DNA of 64,000 nt from Nitrospira sp. ST-bin5 (lineage in GTDB: Bacteria; Nitrospirota; Nitrospiria; Nitrospirales; Nitrospiraceae), in assembly GCA_002083555.1 (NCBI GenBank), contig MSXN01000007.1, forward strand, positions 1 to 64,000, in the 5' to 3' direction. The notes below the pieces were generated by a model, which was not told the DNA's origin, searched no databases, and saw only the letters and a program-made list of their open reading frames with translations. The first letter of the stretch is position 1; every line of letters begins with the position of its first letter. The position numbers and the translations under genes were made by a program. Positions 47,344 through 56,400 of the stretch are shown piece after piece.

Positions 47344-48644
47344 ATGACACCATGATTCCCACAGATGTGATGGTCGAACGGGCGTCGGGTCCGGCCTCCC
47401 CGCCCTCACGTGTGCTGGCGCAGCTCTATCGGCTCGCCCGACGGGCGGTCTTTGTCCGGCTGGAATCTCTCCGCCATGGTTCAGTCAGCGTGGTCGACGG
47501 CCATGAGCGGCATACTTTTGGTCAGGTGACCACGGTCTGTCGGCTACAAGCGACGATCACGATCCGCAATCCGCACACCTATGCCGATGTGGCACTGGGA
47601 GGCACGATCGGGGTCGCCGATGCCTATAGGCGGGGATTCTGGAGCTGTGACGATCTCACGACACTGGTTCGTATTTTTGTCCTCAATCGCGAGCTGCTGG
47701 ACGGTGTGGAAGGAGGTCTTGCGATACTGACCCGGCCCCTGTTCAGGGCCATGCACTGGCTCAATCGCAATACGAAGATGGGAAGCCGGAAGAATATCGC
47801 CTCTCATTACGACCTTGGCAACGAATTCTTTCGGCTCGTGCTTGATGAGACGATGATGTATTCCTGCGCGTACTTCGAACGTCCGGATGCCACTTTGGCG
47901 GAAGCGTCGCGTGCCAAGAACGACCGGATTTGCCGGAAGTTGCAGCTGTCCGCGAGCGATCATCTGCTGGAGATCGGCACCGGCTGGGGTGGGTTCGCCA
48001 TTCATGCGGCCTCGCAGTACGGGTGTCGTGTGACGACGACGACGATCTCTCGCCAGCAGTTCGATCTGGCGGTGCAGCGTATAGAATCGGCGGGACTGCG
48101 GGATCGGGTGACGGTCATTCAGACAGACTATCGCGATCTGCCTCAGTTGAACGATCGCTTTGACAAACTGGTCTCCATCGAGATGATCGAGGCGGTCGGC
48201 CATCACTATTTCGATGCCTACTTTGATGTCTGCAGTCGGATGTTGAAACCCGACGGACTGATGCTCCTGCAGGGCATCACGATCGACGAGCGGCTCTACG
48301 AGCGGGCCAAACGGTCCGTCGATTTTATCAAGCATTTCATGTTTCCCGGCAGTTGTATTCCTTCGATCGGCGCGCTGATTGCCGCGTCGGCGAAGAGCGG
48401 AGGGCTCAATCTCGTGCAGTTGGAAGACATCGGGGCGCACTATGTTCCGACGCTTCAAGCTTGGCGCAAGAATATTGCCAAGGGGCTTCCGCAATTCCTG
48501 GCGCTCGGCTATCAACCGGATTTTCTGCGGCTATGGGAGTTTTATCTCAGCTATTGCGAAGGAGGTTTTACAGAGCGGTCGATCAGTAATGTTCACCTGC
48601 TTCTGGCCAAATCCGGCTGGCGTGGTGCTCTCATCGCAGGCTGA
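47340..48644 (+). CDS. cfa: Cyclopropane-fatty-acid-phospholipid synthase family protein
   Basis: A 434-residue CFA-type enzyme, closer to classical Cfa than the protein at 41568. N-terminal domain to about 135 (GGTIGVADAYRRGFWSCDDLTTLVRIFV). Catalytic domain: ASHYDLGNEFFRLVLDETMMYSCAYFERPDATL, SAM motif LLEIGTGWGGFAIHAASQYGCRVTTTTISRQQFDLA, FDKLVSIEMIEAVGHHYFDAYFDVC, MFPGSCIPSIGAL. It methylates the double bond of unsaturated acyl chains in membrane phospholipids. Start set by the ATGA overlap with the DUF1365 gene. Last gene of the block. Confidence 0.93.
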   Translation: MNDTMIPTDVMVERASGPASPPSRVLAQLYRLARRAVFVRLESLRHGSVSVVDGHERHTFGQVTTVCRLQATITIRNPHTYADVALGGTIGVADAYRRGFWSCDDLTTLVRIFVLNRELLDGVEGGLAILTRPLFRAMHWLNRNTKMGSRKNIASHYDLGNEFFRLVLDETMMYSCAYFERPDATLAEASRAKNDRICRKLQLSASDHLLEIGTGWGGFAIHAASQYGCRVTTTTISRQQFDLAVQRIESAGLRDRVTVIQTDYRDLPQLNDRFDKLVSIEMIEAVGHHYFDAYFDVCSRMLKPDGLMLLQGITIDERLYERAKRSVDFIKHFMFPGSCIPSIGALIAASAKSGGLNLVQLEDIGAHYVPTLQAWRKNIAKGLPQFLALGYQPDFLRLWEFYLSYCEGGFTERSISNVHLLLAKSGWRGALIAG

Positions 48645-48862
48645 ACAAGGTCGCCATCGCTGCCGCCGTTCATCTCACCTGGTGGGCCTCGGTACTGGGG
48701 GCGTCTTCTTCGAAGGGCTGGATCGGGCCGGCGGCGGCAACCTGCATTCTGCCGCTCACATTTCGTATGGACCGTTACTTTGCTTCAGCGGGTGCTGTCT
48801 TCCGTCCCTCAACCGTGTAGAATAGCGATCCACGATTCACTTACGTTTGTCAGGGAGGTTCC

Positions 48863-49441
48863 GTGCGCGAGCAATTGGCACAAGCGTTTCACGAGACGCA
48901 CTCCTTTAAGTGGGATCCCCAGGGTGGGTTCAAGCTGGCGTCGGGGCTCACGAGTCCCTTCTATGTCGATTGTCGCGCACTCATGGCGCACCCGGGCGCA
49001 CGCCGTCTGGTCGGACAACTGGCTTATGACGCACTCAGAGACATTCAGCTGGATTGCCTGGGCGGGTTGGAGATCGGGGCGATCTCCATTGCCACGACCA
49101 TTTCCGACTATGCCTTCGCGGCCCATCCGGCTCGCGATTGGCGGACCTTCGTGGTTCGCAAACAGGCCAAGGACCACGGGTTGGGGAAGCTGATCGAAGG
49201 GGCCTACAAGCCCGGCGAGCGGGCGCTCATCGTGGATGATGTGCTGACCAGCGGCGGGTCACTTTTAAAGGCGGTGGCGGCGGCTCGAGGCGCTGGATTG
49301 ACCGTCACCCATGCCCTGGTGATTGTCGACCGGCAGGAGCAGGACGGACGTGAGAAAGTCGAAGTCGAAGGACTCACGGTGGTCAGTCTTCTGACGATCG
49401 ACGATCTGACCAGGGCCCACGGTGCGCAACGCAGAGGGTGA
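48863..49441 (+). CDS. pyrE: Orotate phosphoribosyltransferase
   Basis: PyrE joins orotate and PRPP to orotidine 5'-phosphate in pyrimidine synthesis. Residues GGFKLASGLTSPFYVDCRALMAHPGARR and the PRPP loop ALIVDDVLTSGGSLLKAVAAARGAG (about 115-140) are diagnostic, with RKQAKDHGLGKLIEGAYKPGER between. The start codon is GTG with AGGGAGG four bases upstream. Full length at 192 residues. Separated by 218 bases from the cfa gene and convergent with the next lipoprotein, so it is probably transcribed on its own. Confidence 0.97.
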   Translation: MREQLAQAFHETHSFKWDPQGGFKLASGLTSPFYVDCRALMAHPGARRLVGQLAYDALRDIQLDCLGGLEIGAISIATTISDYAFAAHPARDWRTFVVRKQAKDHGLGKLIEGAYKPGERALIVDDVLTSGGSLLKAVAAARGAGLTVTHALVIVDRQEQDGREKVEVEGLTVVSLLTIDDLTRAHGAQRRG

Positions 49442-49448
49442 AGTCTGT

Positions 49449-49787
49449 CTACTTGCAACGAAACTCAATCCCCCAACGGCGTTCTTGAATGATCTCTTGT
49501 GCCCCTTCGACGGGGCCTGCTACCTTGACTCGGCCTTTGGTCTCTCCCTCCCGGATGATCGAGTAGGATCCACCGCATTTCTCTTTCATCAGCGCGAGGG
49601 CATCTTTTCTGAACGAGGCCAGCATGGCACCCTGCTCGCTTTTGAACGGATAGACGACGACTCCGCCGCGGTCGGACTCTTGTAGGAGTGTCGCGCCCTG
49701 TCCGCAGCCGGTCAGTAAGAGGGGTAGGAGGAGGAGCAGGGCTCTTGACCCCTCTTTTAACTTCTTTTTATGATCGGGCAGCATCAT
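49449..49787 (-). CDS. Small lipoprotein
   Basis: A 112-residue lipoprotein: a basic start (KKKLKEG), hydrophobic LLLLLPLLLTG and lipobox Cys in LTGCGQ. The mature part (GGVVVYPFKSEQGAMLASFRKDALALMKEKCGGSYSIIREGETKGR) is compact with a second Cys pair (CGG and the final RCK) that may form a disulfide. The start 49787 was chosen because a longer frame would run into the divergent rhodanese start region. No functional assignment. Confidence 0.75.
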   Translation of the reverse strand: MMLPDHKKKLKEGSRALLLLLPLLLTGCGQGATLLQESDRGGVVVYPFKSEQGAMLASFRKDALALMKEKCGGSYSIIREGETKGRVKVAGPVEGAQEIIQERRWGIEFRCK

Positions 49788-49827
49788 GTTCGACTCATCA
49801 ATCGTTTCAGAACCATGAGGAGGCGCT

Positions 49828-50253
49828 ATGAAACAGTGGAGATGGATACTCATGGGCGCTCTTCTGTTGAGTAGCCTTGCTGTCACCAGCCAGGTGTGGT
49901 CATACCATTCCTACCTGCTGACCGTCCAGCAGCTACAGGCGGGGTTAGCCAAAGCATCGACTCCCGACAAGAAAGGATTTGTGTTGGTTGATGTGAGAAG
50001 TCCAGAGGAGCACCGGACCGGCATGATTCCCGGTACGGACCTGAACATTGATTTCCGAGAGATGAAAACCAGACATCGGGAACTCGGCGCTCAGTTAGAC
50101 GAGCACATTGTCGTGTATTGCCAGTCCGGCCGTCGCAGCAACATCGCCGCAGAGACGCTGGCCGATCTGGGCTATCGCCATGTCTATAATGTGTCGGGAA
50201 GCATGAATGCCTGGATGGAAGCGGGGTATCCGGTCGCGCGTTCTGGCCGCTAG
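49828..50253 (+). CDS. Exported rhodanese-domain protein
   Basis: A 141-residue protein with a signal peptide (1-26, MKQWRWILMGALLLSSLAVTSQVWS) and one rhodanese domain. GFVLVDVRSPEEHRTGMIPGTDLNIDFREM is the N-terminal CH2A-like motif and the active-site loop is VYCQSGRRSN with the catalytic Cys at about residue 93. It is expected to act in the periplasm on sulfur transfer or detoxification. GAGGAGG precedes the ATG. Its stop overlaps the end of the convergent glycosidase-domain gene by four bases. Confidence 0.92.
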   Translation: MKQWRWILMGALLLSSLAVTSQVWSYHSYLLTVQQLQAGLAKASTPDKKGFVLVDVRSPEEHRTGMIPGTDLNIDFREMKTRHRELGAQLDEHIVVYCQSGRRSNIAAETLADLGYRHVYNVSGSMNAWMEAGYPVARSGR

Positions 50254-51176
50254 GGTTTTATCGTGGGTTTGGCTGCGCCCGTCACACTCTCTCGCGGACT
50301 GAGGCCGATGATTGTGGGCAGCGGAATATGTGCGGTTGACCTGCCGGCGAACAGGTCTTTCCAATTCGCCCGCGTTTCTGAGGGTTCTCCGTTTTTCCAG
50401 AGGGATTCTGAGACGAAGAGATCAGACGAGGATCCGCCGTCCATGGCCATGGCGAGTGTGATCGACGGGAATGTATCCCGCAAGCATTGGCCGAGCCCAT
50501 GTAAGGTGACCAGACCGAGGCTTTTCAGAATGAGAATGTGCCCGTCTTTGTCTTCGGCCACCACGGTCTGGTAAGCCCGCTTTCCTGTCTGCCGCACGCG
50601 GATGGTTCCCTTGCGATCAAGCAGCATCAACGACTGGGCCGCTTCCAGATAGGCGGGGGATTCTTCATGAAAGACGTCACTGGCTAGATCCAGCACCCCT
50701 GCTTTGGGTGCTGAGAGCGAAGGTTGGGGTTCTGCGACGAACAGTCCTTGCCATATGCTGTGGCGTCGACTGCCAAGTGACTTCCCGCCTTTAAGGAGCA
50801 GGCCGAGGTACGCGAAGTTCTCTCTAAACAGCCCCGCGTTGAACACAATCTCATGACTGGTTCGTTTCTGCCATTCGTCAATACTAGGGGGATGCAGCAG
50901 ACCTTCCTGAGCAAAGTGATGTACCGAAAAGCGGTGGAGGGCTGGATTGACCTTGATGACCAACAAGCGGTCCATGTCGGGACATCGCTCATCCGGTTGC
51001 CAGATCGAGGCGGCGAGACCCGGGCTGAGTGGTTCCCAATGGGGTTCTTGTGCAAGTGCCGGCGCTGCTGACCAGAGCAGGAGTGCGATAAAAAACACGC
51101 GTGGCATCAGGCAGGAACAGTGCGTCGTCTGCGTCGTCAGAAGGTCCATGAGGCCCATCCCTGGTGGCGCCGTCAT
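50250..51176 (-). CDS. Phosphodiester glycosidase (NAGPA/DUF2233) domain protein
   Basis: The 308-residue protein belongs to the NAGPA-type phosphodiester glycosidase family (DUF2233): LLVIKVNPALHRFSVHH, EIVFNAGLFRENFAYLGLLLKGGK and the MAMDGGSSSDLFV motif with the catalytic Asp, followed by PLPTIIGLSPR. A signal peptide (PRVFFIALLLWSAAPALAQ) lies at about residues 25-42, suggesting that the true start is Met24 at 51107; the longer frame is given because no ribosome site decides. The substrate in bacteria is unclear. It stands alone, convergent to the rhodanese gene. Confidence 0.82.
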   Translation of the reverse strand: MTAPPGMGLMDLLTTQTTHCSCLMPRVFFIALLLWSAAPALAQEPHWEPLSPGLAASIWQPDERCPDMDRLLVIKVNPALHRFSVHHFAQEGLLHPPSIDEWQKRTSHEIVFNAGLFRENFAYLGLLLKGGKSLGSRRHSIWQGLFVAEPQPSLSAPKAGVLDLASDVFHEESPAYLEAAQSLMLLDRKGTIRVRQTGKRAYQTVVAEDKDGHILILKSLGLVTLHGLGQCLRDTFPSITLAMAMDGGSSSDLFVSESLWKNGEPSETRANWKDLFAGRSTAHIPLPTIIGLSPRESVTGAAKPTIKP

Positions 51177-51192
51177 GCGGCGTCCTGCGCGA

Positions 51193-52809
51193 TTACGATG
51201 CGTGAGACGTGGAGGCTTCCTTCCGCGGCGAACCGTTCTGTGGGAGTGGCGTCAGATCGAGGAGCTGGCGAATCCGTTGGCTCAAGGCTTCCGGCGTAAA
51301 CGGCTTCTGGAGGTAGTCACTCAGCTGATCAGTCGCCCCGATGCCGACATCGTCGGCATACCCCGAGATGAAGAGAATCCTGAGGTCGGGCTTGAGGATG
51401 CGCAGATGTTGTGCCAGTTCGGTCCCGTTCATGCCGGGCATGACCACATCGGTAAGCAGCAGCTGATAATTGCCAATCTGCTGCGTGGCAACCAGGCAGG
51501 CTTCCAGTCCGTTCTTGGATTCCAGTACGCGATAGCCGAGTTTCTTGAGCTCGTCCCGGACGAGATCCCGCACGGAGGCGTCGTCTTCGACGAGAAGGAT
51601 GGTTTCACCTCCTCGGTTTGATGAACGAGGGGTTTGGTCGGACGCGGTCGGATCAAGATTGGATCGGACGCTGGGGAAATAGACGTCGAAGCGACTGCCT
51701 TGTCCAATCCGGCTGGTCACATCGAGGCCCCCTCCACTCTGGGTGACAATTCCAAACACGGTTGATAGACCCAGGCCGGTGCCTTTCCCTTCTTCTTTGG
51801 TGGTGAAAAACGGTTCGAAGATGTGGGTGAGGGTATCAGCCGACATTCCGGTTCCGGTGTCGGAGACGCTGATTTTGACGAAGGTACCGAGCGCGGGGAG
51901 CTGGACATGATACATGGGCATCTTTGTCAGCTCGACCTGTGCGGTCTCGATCCTCAGCCTCCCGCCTTTGGGCATCGCATCCCGCGCATTCACAACGAGA
52001 TTCATGAGGACTTGTTCAATCTGGGCGGGATCAGCGCTGATGCGGAGATCCTGAGGTGCCAGGGCGAGGGTGAGTTCCAGATCTTCGCCGATCAGCCGGC
52101 GCATCATGGTTTCAAAATTGGTGATCAGGGGATTCACGCTCAGCACTTTTGGGGTCGACGGTTGCTTACGGCTGAAGGTGAGGAGCTGACGGATCAGTGT
52201 CGCGGCCCGATCGCCGGCCTTCTGCATTTCTTCGACTTTGGCTCGGAAGGGATGTTCTGTCTCCATCTCGTTGAGCAGGACTTGGGCATGGCCCATGATG
52301 ACGGTGAGGAGATTGTTAAAATCGTGGGCGAGCCCTCCGGCCAGGCGGCCGACGGCTTCCATCTTCTGGGCCTGCCGAAGTTGCTTCTCGCTCTGTCGCA
52401 GGGCTTCTTCGACGCGGGCGCGCTCCTGCCGTTGCTGTAGTTCCCTGATGGCGCGTTGGAGTGAGGGCACAAGCCGTCCGAGGCGCTGTTTCAAAATATA
52501 ATCGGTGGCGCCGCGATGCATGGCGTCGATGGCCAATTCCTCGCCGAGGGTTCCGGAGACGAAGATGAAGGGGATGTCGGGTCTGAGTTGTTGCGCGAGT
52601 GAGAGCGCAGTGATCCCATCGAATCCGGGAAGAGAATAATCCGCCAGGATCAGGTCGATCTTCCCTGCTTTCAAGGCGTCGACAAAGGTGTCTCGCCGAT
52701 CGACCCGGCTGGTCTCACAGGGAATACCGCCCTCGTTGAGTGTCGCCAGGATCAACTCGGCGTCGACGGTGTTGTCCTCCAGCTGGAGGAGTCTTAGCGG
52801 GGTCGTCAC
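51193..52809 (-). CDS. Hybrid histidine kinase with N- and C-terminal receiver domains
   Basis: A 538-residue cytoplasmic kinase. Receiver 1 (about 5-120): LLQLEDNTVDAELI, phosphoacceptor in ILADYSLPGFDG. A coiled coil (about 128-150) leads to the HisKA domain with RLAGGLAHDFNNLLTVIMGHA (His-Asp-Phe motif) and a HATPase_c domain: NLVVNARDAMPKGG, VSDTGTGMSADT, KGTGLGLSTVFGI. Receiver 2 (about 400-515): ILLVEDDASVRDLVRDELKKLGYRV and LLLTDVVMPGMNG. No membrane segment, so input comes through receiver 1. Together with the next two genes it likely forms a phosphorelay. Confidence 0.94.
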   Translation of the reverse strand: MTTPLRLLQLEDNTVDAELILATLNEGGIPCETSRVDRRDTFVDALKAGKIDLILADYSLPGFDGITALSLAQQLRPDIPFIFVSGTLGEELAIDAMHRGATDYILKQRLGRLVPSLQRAIRELQQRQERARVEEALRQSEKQLRQAQKMEAVGRLAGGLAHDFNNLLTVIMGHAQVLLNEMETEHPFRAKVEEMQKAGDRAATLIRQLLTFSRKQPSTPKVLSVNPLITNFETMMRRLIGEDLELTLALAPQDLRISADPAQIEQVLMNLVVNARDAMPKGGRLRIETAQVELTKMPMYHVQLPALGTFVKISVSDTGTGMSADTLTHIFEPFFTTKEEGKGTGLGLSTVFGIVTQSGGGLDVTSRIGQGSRFDVYFPSVRSNLDPTASDQTPRSSNRGGETILLVEDDASVRDLVRDELKKLGYRVLESKNGLEACLVATQQIGNYQLLLTDVVMPGMNGTELAQHLRILKPDLRILFISGYADDVGIGATDQLSDYLQKPFTPEALSQRIRQLLDLTPLPQNGSPRKEASTSHAS

Positions 52810-52830
52810 AGAACCTCGGGGTGCGTCATA

Positions 52831-53286
52831 TTAGTTAGTGGACGCCGAGCCTTCGGGGGGTGGCTCATTGATCACGCCCCAGAACGTGCCTAATTCTCTC
52901 ACGGCGGTGAGAAACTGGTGAAACTCCACTGGCTTCACGACGTAGGCATTGGCACCTAGGGCATAGCTTTCTGCCAGGTCTTTTTCCTCCCGGGAAGAGG
53001 TCAACATGACGACGGGAATCGGACGAAGGCTGATGTCGGACTTGATCGTGCGGAGGACTTCGAGCCCGTTGACCTTGGGCATTTTGAGGTCCAGAAAGAC
53101 AACAGCGGGATTGCCTTTGAGGCGCGATTTGAATTGCCCACGGCAATAGAGATAGTCCAAGACTTCGGCGCCGTCGTGGCACAGGACAACCTTATCGGAG
53201 ATATGCTCTTCTTCCATGGCCGCAAGAGCCAGTTCCGCATCTCGGGGGTTGTCTTCGGCCAGTAAGATGGGTTTTGCAGCCGTCAT
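52831..53286 (-). CDS. Single-domain response regulator (Rcp1-like)
   Basis: A 151-residue receiver without an output domain: PILLAEDNPRDAELALAAMEEE, DKVVLCHDGAEVLDYL, phosphoacceptor Asp in AVVFLDLKMPKVNGLEVLRTIKS, VVMLTSSREEKDLAESYALGANAYVVKPVEFHQF. It is of the CheY-like Rcp1 group that works with phytochrome- or CHASE-type kinases. Its start overlaps the end of the CHASE3 kinase gene by four bases, so it is the cognate receiver. Signalling goes on to the hybrid kinase or another partner. Confidence 0.93.
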   Translation of the reverse strand: MTAAKPILLAEDNPRDAELALAAMEEEHISDKVVLCHDGAEVLDYLYCRGQFKSRLKGNPAVVFLDLKMPKVNGLEVLRTIKSDISLRPIPVVMLTSSREEKDLAESYALGANAYVVKPVEFHQFLTAVRELGTFWGVINEPPPEGSASTN

Positions 53287-54779
53287 GTTCGAGGTCTCCT
53301 GGTTGGGAGTGTGACAAAAAACGTCGCGCCTTGATCGGGGATGCCTTCAGCCCACACCCGCCCTCCGTGGCGATGGACGATGCGACGCACATTGGCGAGG
53401 CCGATGCCGGTCCCTTCAAATTCATCGGCTCGGTGAAGCCGCTGGAAGACGCCGAACAGCTTGCCGAGATATTGCATATCGAATCCCACGCCGTTATCGC
53501 GGACAAACACAGTGATCTCCCCTGCGCTCTTCCGTTCAAGCCCGATGGCGATCTTCGCGATGGGCCGGGTTCCGGTAAACTTGATCGCGTTCGAAATCAG
53601 ATTCACAAACACCTGTCGAAGCATGGCGGGGTCGCCCGGTACCTCCGGCAGTGTGTCGATTGTCCAGGATATTTCCCGTCCTTGCAAGTCAAGACGTAAA
53701 TCGTAAAGGATGGTCTTAATGAGCTGGTCGAGATTGACCGTGGTATGGAGCATTTCCTGGCGTCCCATGCGGGAAAACACGAGGAGGTCGTCAATCAATT
53801 GGCCCATCTGTTTGGCCGAGTCGGAAATCGTTTGGAGGTACCGCTTGGCTTTCTCATTCAAGGTGTCGCCGACTGATTTACTGAGGAGCGAGGCATAGCC
53901 ATCAATATGGCGAAGCGGCGCACGGAGGTCGTGCGAGACCGAATAGCTGAAGGCCTCAAGCTCTTTATTGGCCGCCTCGAGAAGTTCTCCGCGAAGTTGC
54001 AGTTCCGCTGCGACCTTTCGACGTGCGGTAATATCGTGCCGTATGAGGTAATAGACAGAGGCGAGGAGTACCAGTTGCAGGAGAGCGCCTAAGGCGAGGA
54101 GCACAATAGTATTGGTTGTGCTGAGGGTCGATTCGCTGAGGCGCCTGCGTAAATTCTGACGTTCCTCAACTTCCATTTCCCCGATGATGCGGTGAATGGC
54201 CGTGAGCTCCCGTTTCGCGGCACCTTCAAGCGCGATGCGACGGACGGCTTCGAACCCCCCTCCATCCCGTTTGGCGATCGCCCCTGTTTCTGCATTGATT
54301 TGCTGCTCGATCAGTTTCTGGAGTGTGTCGACTCGACTCTCTTGGAGCGGGAGCCCTGTGGTGAGGTCTTTCAAATACTTCAGATAGGTGGGTTTCTGTT
54401 CCGTGAGTGACCGGAAGCTCTTCAGGTAGACGACTTCTCCGGTGACGAGGTAACGGCGATGGTTATTTTCCGCCTCATCCATCGCCACATCCACGTTATT
54501 CAACAGCTGGAGAAGATCATGGCTTCTTGTGTCGAGGCGGCTGTTCTCGATCAGAATGGTCGTATTGCGGTATGACACGGCGCCGATAATGAGGATGCCG
54601 ATAAAGACCAGACTAAATCCTGCGAGGATCCGGCGTTCAATGGTCAGTTCGCGGAATCGCATGACGAGTGTCCGCTTGGCCGGTTGAGGCGGACTGAGAG
54701 CCGGGGTGGGGCCTGTTTCCGGGGTGGGATCTCCGGCGAGCGGAGGCAGCGGCGGTCGATCGCTCGTCACTGTGTCCAT
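53283..54779 (-). CDS. CHASE3-domain sensor histidine kinase
   Basis: A 498-residue membrane kinase: a proline-rich N-terminus, TM1 (about 50-69, RILAGFSLVFIGILIIGAVSY), a periplasmic CHASE3 domain (about 70-220), TM2 (about 224-245, TIVLLALGALLQLVLLASVYYL), a HisKA domain with SYSVSHDLRAPLRHIDGYASLL and HATPase_c (LISNAIKFTG, DNGVGFDMQYLGKLFGVFQRLHRADEFEGTGIGLANVRRIV). The signal is unknown. First gene of a three-gene phosphorelay on the minus strand; the next gene overlaps by four bases. Confidence 0.95.
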   Translation of the reverse strand: MDTVTSDRPPLPPLAGDPTPETGPTPALSPPQPAKRTLVMRFRELTIERRILAGFSLVFIGILIIGAVSYRNTTILIENSRLDTRSHDLLQLLNNVDVAMDEAENNHRRYLVTGEVVYLKSFRSLTEQKPTYLKYLKDLTTGLPLQESRVDTLQKLIEQQINAETGAIAKRDGGGFEAVRRIALEGAAKRELTAIHRIIGEMEVEERQNLRRRLSESTLSTTNTIVLLALGALLQLVLLASVYYLIRHDITARRKVAAELQLRGELLEAANKELEAFSYSVSHDLRAPLRHIDGYASLLSKSVGDTLNEKAKRYLQTISDSAKQMGQLIDDLLVFSRMGRQEMLHTTVNLDQLIKTILYDLRLDLQGREISWTIDTLPEVPGDPAMLRQVFVNLISNAIKFTGTRPIAKIAIGLERKSAGEITVFVRDNGVGFDMQYLGKLFGVFQRLHRADEFEGTGIGLANVRRIVHRHGGRVWAEGIPDQGATFFVTLPTRRPRT

Positions 54780-54887
54780 GGAAAGAAACCGCGTTGAAAG
54801 GTGTAGGGAAAACTTTGGGCACTCTACTCTCGGCGGTTGACAGGCCGCAAGATCTATTTTAGCAGATCTGCGACGGATGCCAGATGG

Positions 54888-56384
54888 CTAGCCGCCGAGA
54901 GGGGGGACGGGGGGAAGACCGGTCGTGGCAGGTGCCGGGAGATGTGAGAACATCATCGTTGCCGAGACCACCCAGTCGATGAAGGGTTGGGGATAGATAC
55001 CGATCAACAGCGTTCCGGCAAGGCCGACATATACCACAGCCTTCATAGGACCGGAAATCCGAATGGGTGATGGGTCAATCGGTTCGGCAATGTACATCTT
55101 CTTGACGACGATCAGGTAGTAGTACATGGAAATCACGATGTTCACGAGCCCGACGGTAATAAGGGTATACAGCCCTTCCTTGATGGCTGCCACAAAGATG
55201 TAGATCTTGCCGATAAACCCGGCTAAGGGCGGCACGCCGGCCAGCGAGAGGAGGAACAGCAGCATGGAAAAAGCCAGAAACGGCGATCGGCGATTGAGTC
55301 CGCTGTAATCGTTGATCTCTTCGCTGCCAATGGCCTGGCTCATCGCGATCACAACCGCGAAGGCACCGATATTGGCGAACAGATAGGTGAGAAGATAAAA
55401 GAGGATCGCATCATTGCCCATCTTTGTGCCCGCTGCCATTCCGATGAGGACGTTTCCGATTTGGGCAATGCCGGAATAGGCCAGGAGACGCTTAATATTC
55501 GTTTGGGCGATGGCCACGATGTTGGCGTAGGTCATCGATAAGACCGAGACCGCTGCGAGCAAGAGCACCCACATCGGTTTAAAGGTGAACAGGGCCACGA
55601 AGAACAACCGGAGCAGGATGGCGATGGCTGCGCCCTTTGGGGCAATGGAGAGAAACGCTGTGACGGGGGTGGGCGCACCGTGATAGGTGTCCGGAATCCA
55701 GGAGTGGAACGGGACTGCGCCGATTTTGAAACCGAGCGCCGCGAAGATCAACAGGAAGCCGATGATCAACCCCGGCGTAGCCGGCGCAGAGGCCATGTCT
55801 GAAAAGACCAGCTTGCCGGTTTCCCCGTAGACTAAGCTGATTCCGTAGGCGAGGAGACCCGCGGCAAAGACCCCAAGAATAAAGAACTTGAGGCCGGCTT
55901 CATTTGACGCGAGGTCTTCGCGCAGGTAGGCGACGAGGACATAGAATCCGAATGTGGAAAATTCCAGCGTGATGAACAGTGACAGCAAATCGTTGGCGGA
56001 GGCCATAAACATCATGCCGAGGGCAGACATGACGATGAGGAAATAATACTCCCCCCTGAAAAAGGCAAAGCGGTTGACATATTCGATGGAGGCAAGGATC
56101 ACGAGAATGCTCGCGCCGACGATGAACATCTTAAAGAAGATGGACATGCGATCGAGCACAAACATGTTTCCGAATAGGGCTCCGGAGATATGCGTCAAGT
56201 CGAACCAAGCGAGGCAACCTAGGGTGACGACGAGACCCACGACGCTCAAGTAGGCCAGCTGTTCCTTAGGCAGTCGGGGAAAGGCAAAGTCGACTATCAA
56301 GACTAGGCACAGCCACAGCGTCAGAAAGATCTCCGGCAGGAGAAACAGGAGATCGGCAATCGTCATATTGAGTTCAAAGTTCAT
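54888..56384 (-). CDS. nuoN: NADH-quinone oxidoreductase subunit N
   Basis: Antiporter-like membrane subunit of complex I, 498 residues with about 14 helices. MNFELNMTIADLLFLLPEIFLTLWLCLVLIVDF opens the protein; LLSLFITLEFSTFGFYVLVAYL and FKIGAVPFHSWIPDTYHGAPTPVTAFLSIAPKGAAIAIL contain the conserved Glu and Lys of proton pumping; PPLAGFIGKIYIF is further typical. The start follows the nuoM stop by 16 bases; the preceding codons to 56438 overlap nuoM and were left out. Last gene of the visible nuo operon. Confidence 0.96.
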   Translation of the reverse strand: MNFELNMTIADLLFLLPEIFLTLWLCLVLIVDFAFPRLPKEQLAYLSVVGLVVTLGCLAWFDLTHISGALFGNMFVLDRMSIFFKMFIVGASILVILASIEYVNRFAFFRGEYYFLIVMSALGMMFMASANDLLSLFITLEFSTFGFYVLVAYLREDLASNEAGLKFFILGVFAAGLLAYGISLVYGETGKLVFSDMASAPATPGLIIGFLLIFAALGFKIGAVPFHSWIPDTYHGAPTPVTAFLSIAPKGAAIAILLRLFFVALFTFKPMWVLLLAAVSVLSMTYANIVAIAQTNIKRLLAYSGIAQIGNVLIGMAAGTKMGNDAILFYLLTYLFANIGAFAVVIAMSQAIGSEEINDYSGLNRRSPFLAFSMLLFLLSLAGVPPLAGFIGKIYIFVAAIKEGLYTLITVGLVNIVISMYYYLIVVKKMYIAEPIDPSPIRISGPMKAVVYVGLAGTLLIGIYPQPFIDWVVSATMMFSHLPAPATTGLPPVPPLGG

Positions 56385-56400
56385 AGTGTCGACTGGTACC

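Noticed and set aside
47544..48515. Minus-strand frame of 323 codons opposite the cfa gene
   Set aside because: Shadow frame from high GC; no recognisable domain, and the plus-strand gene has the full CFA motif set.
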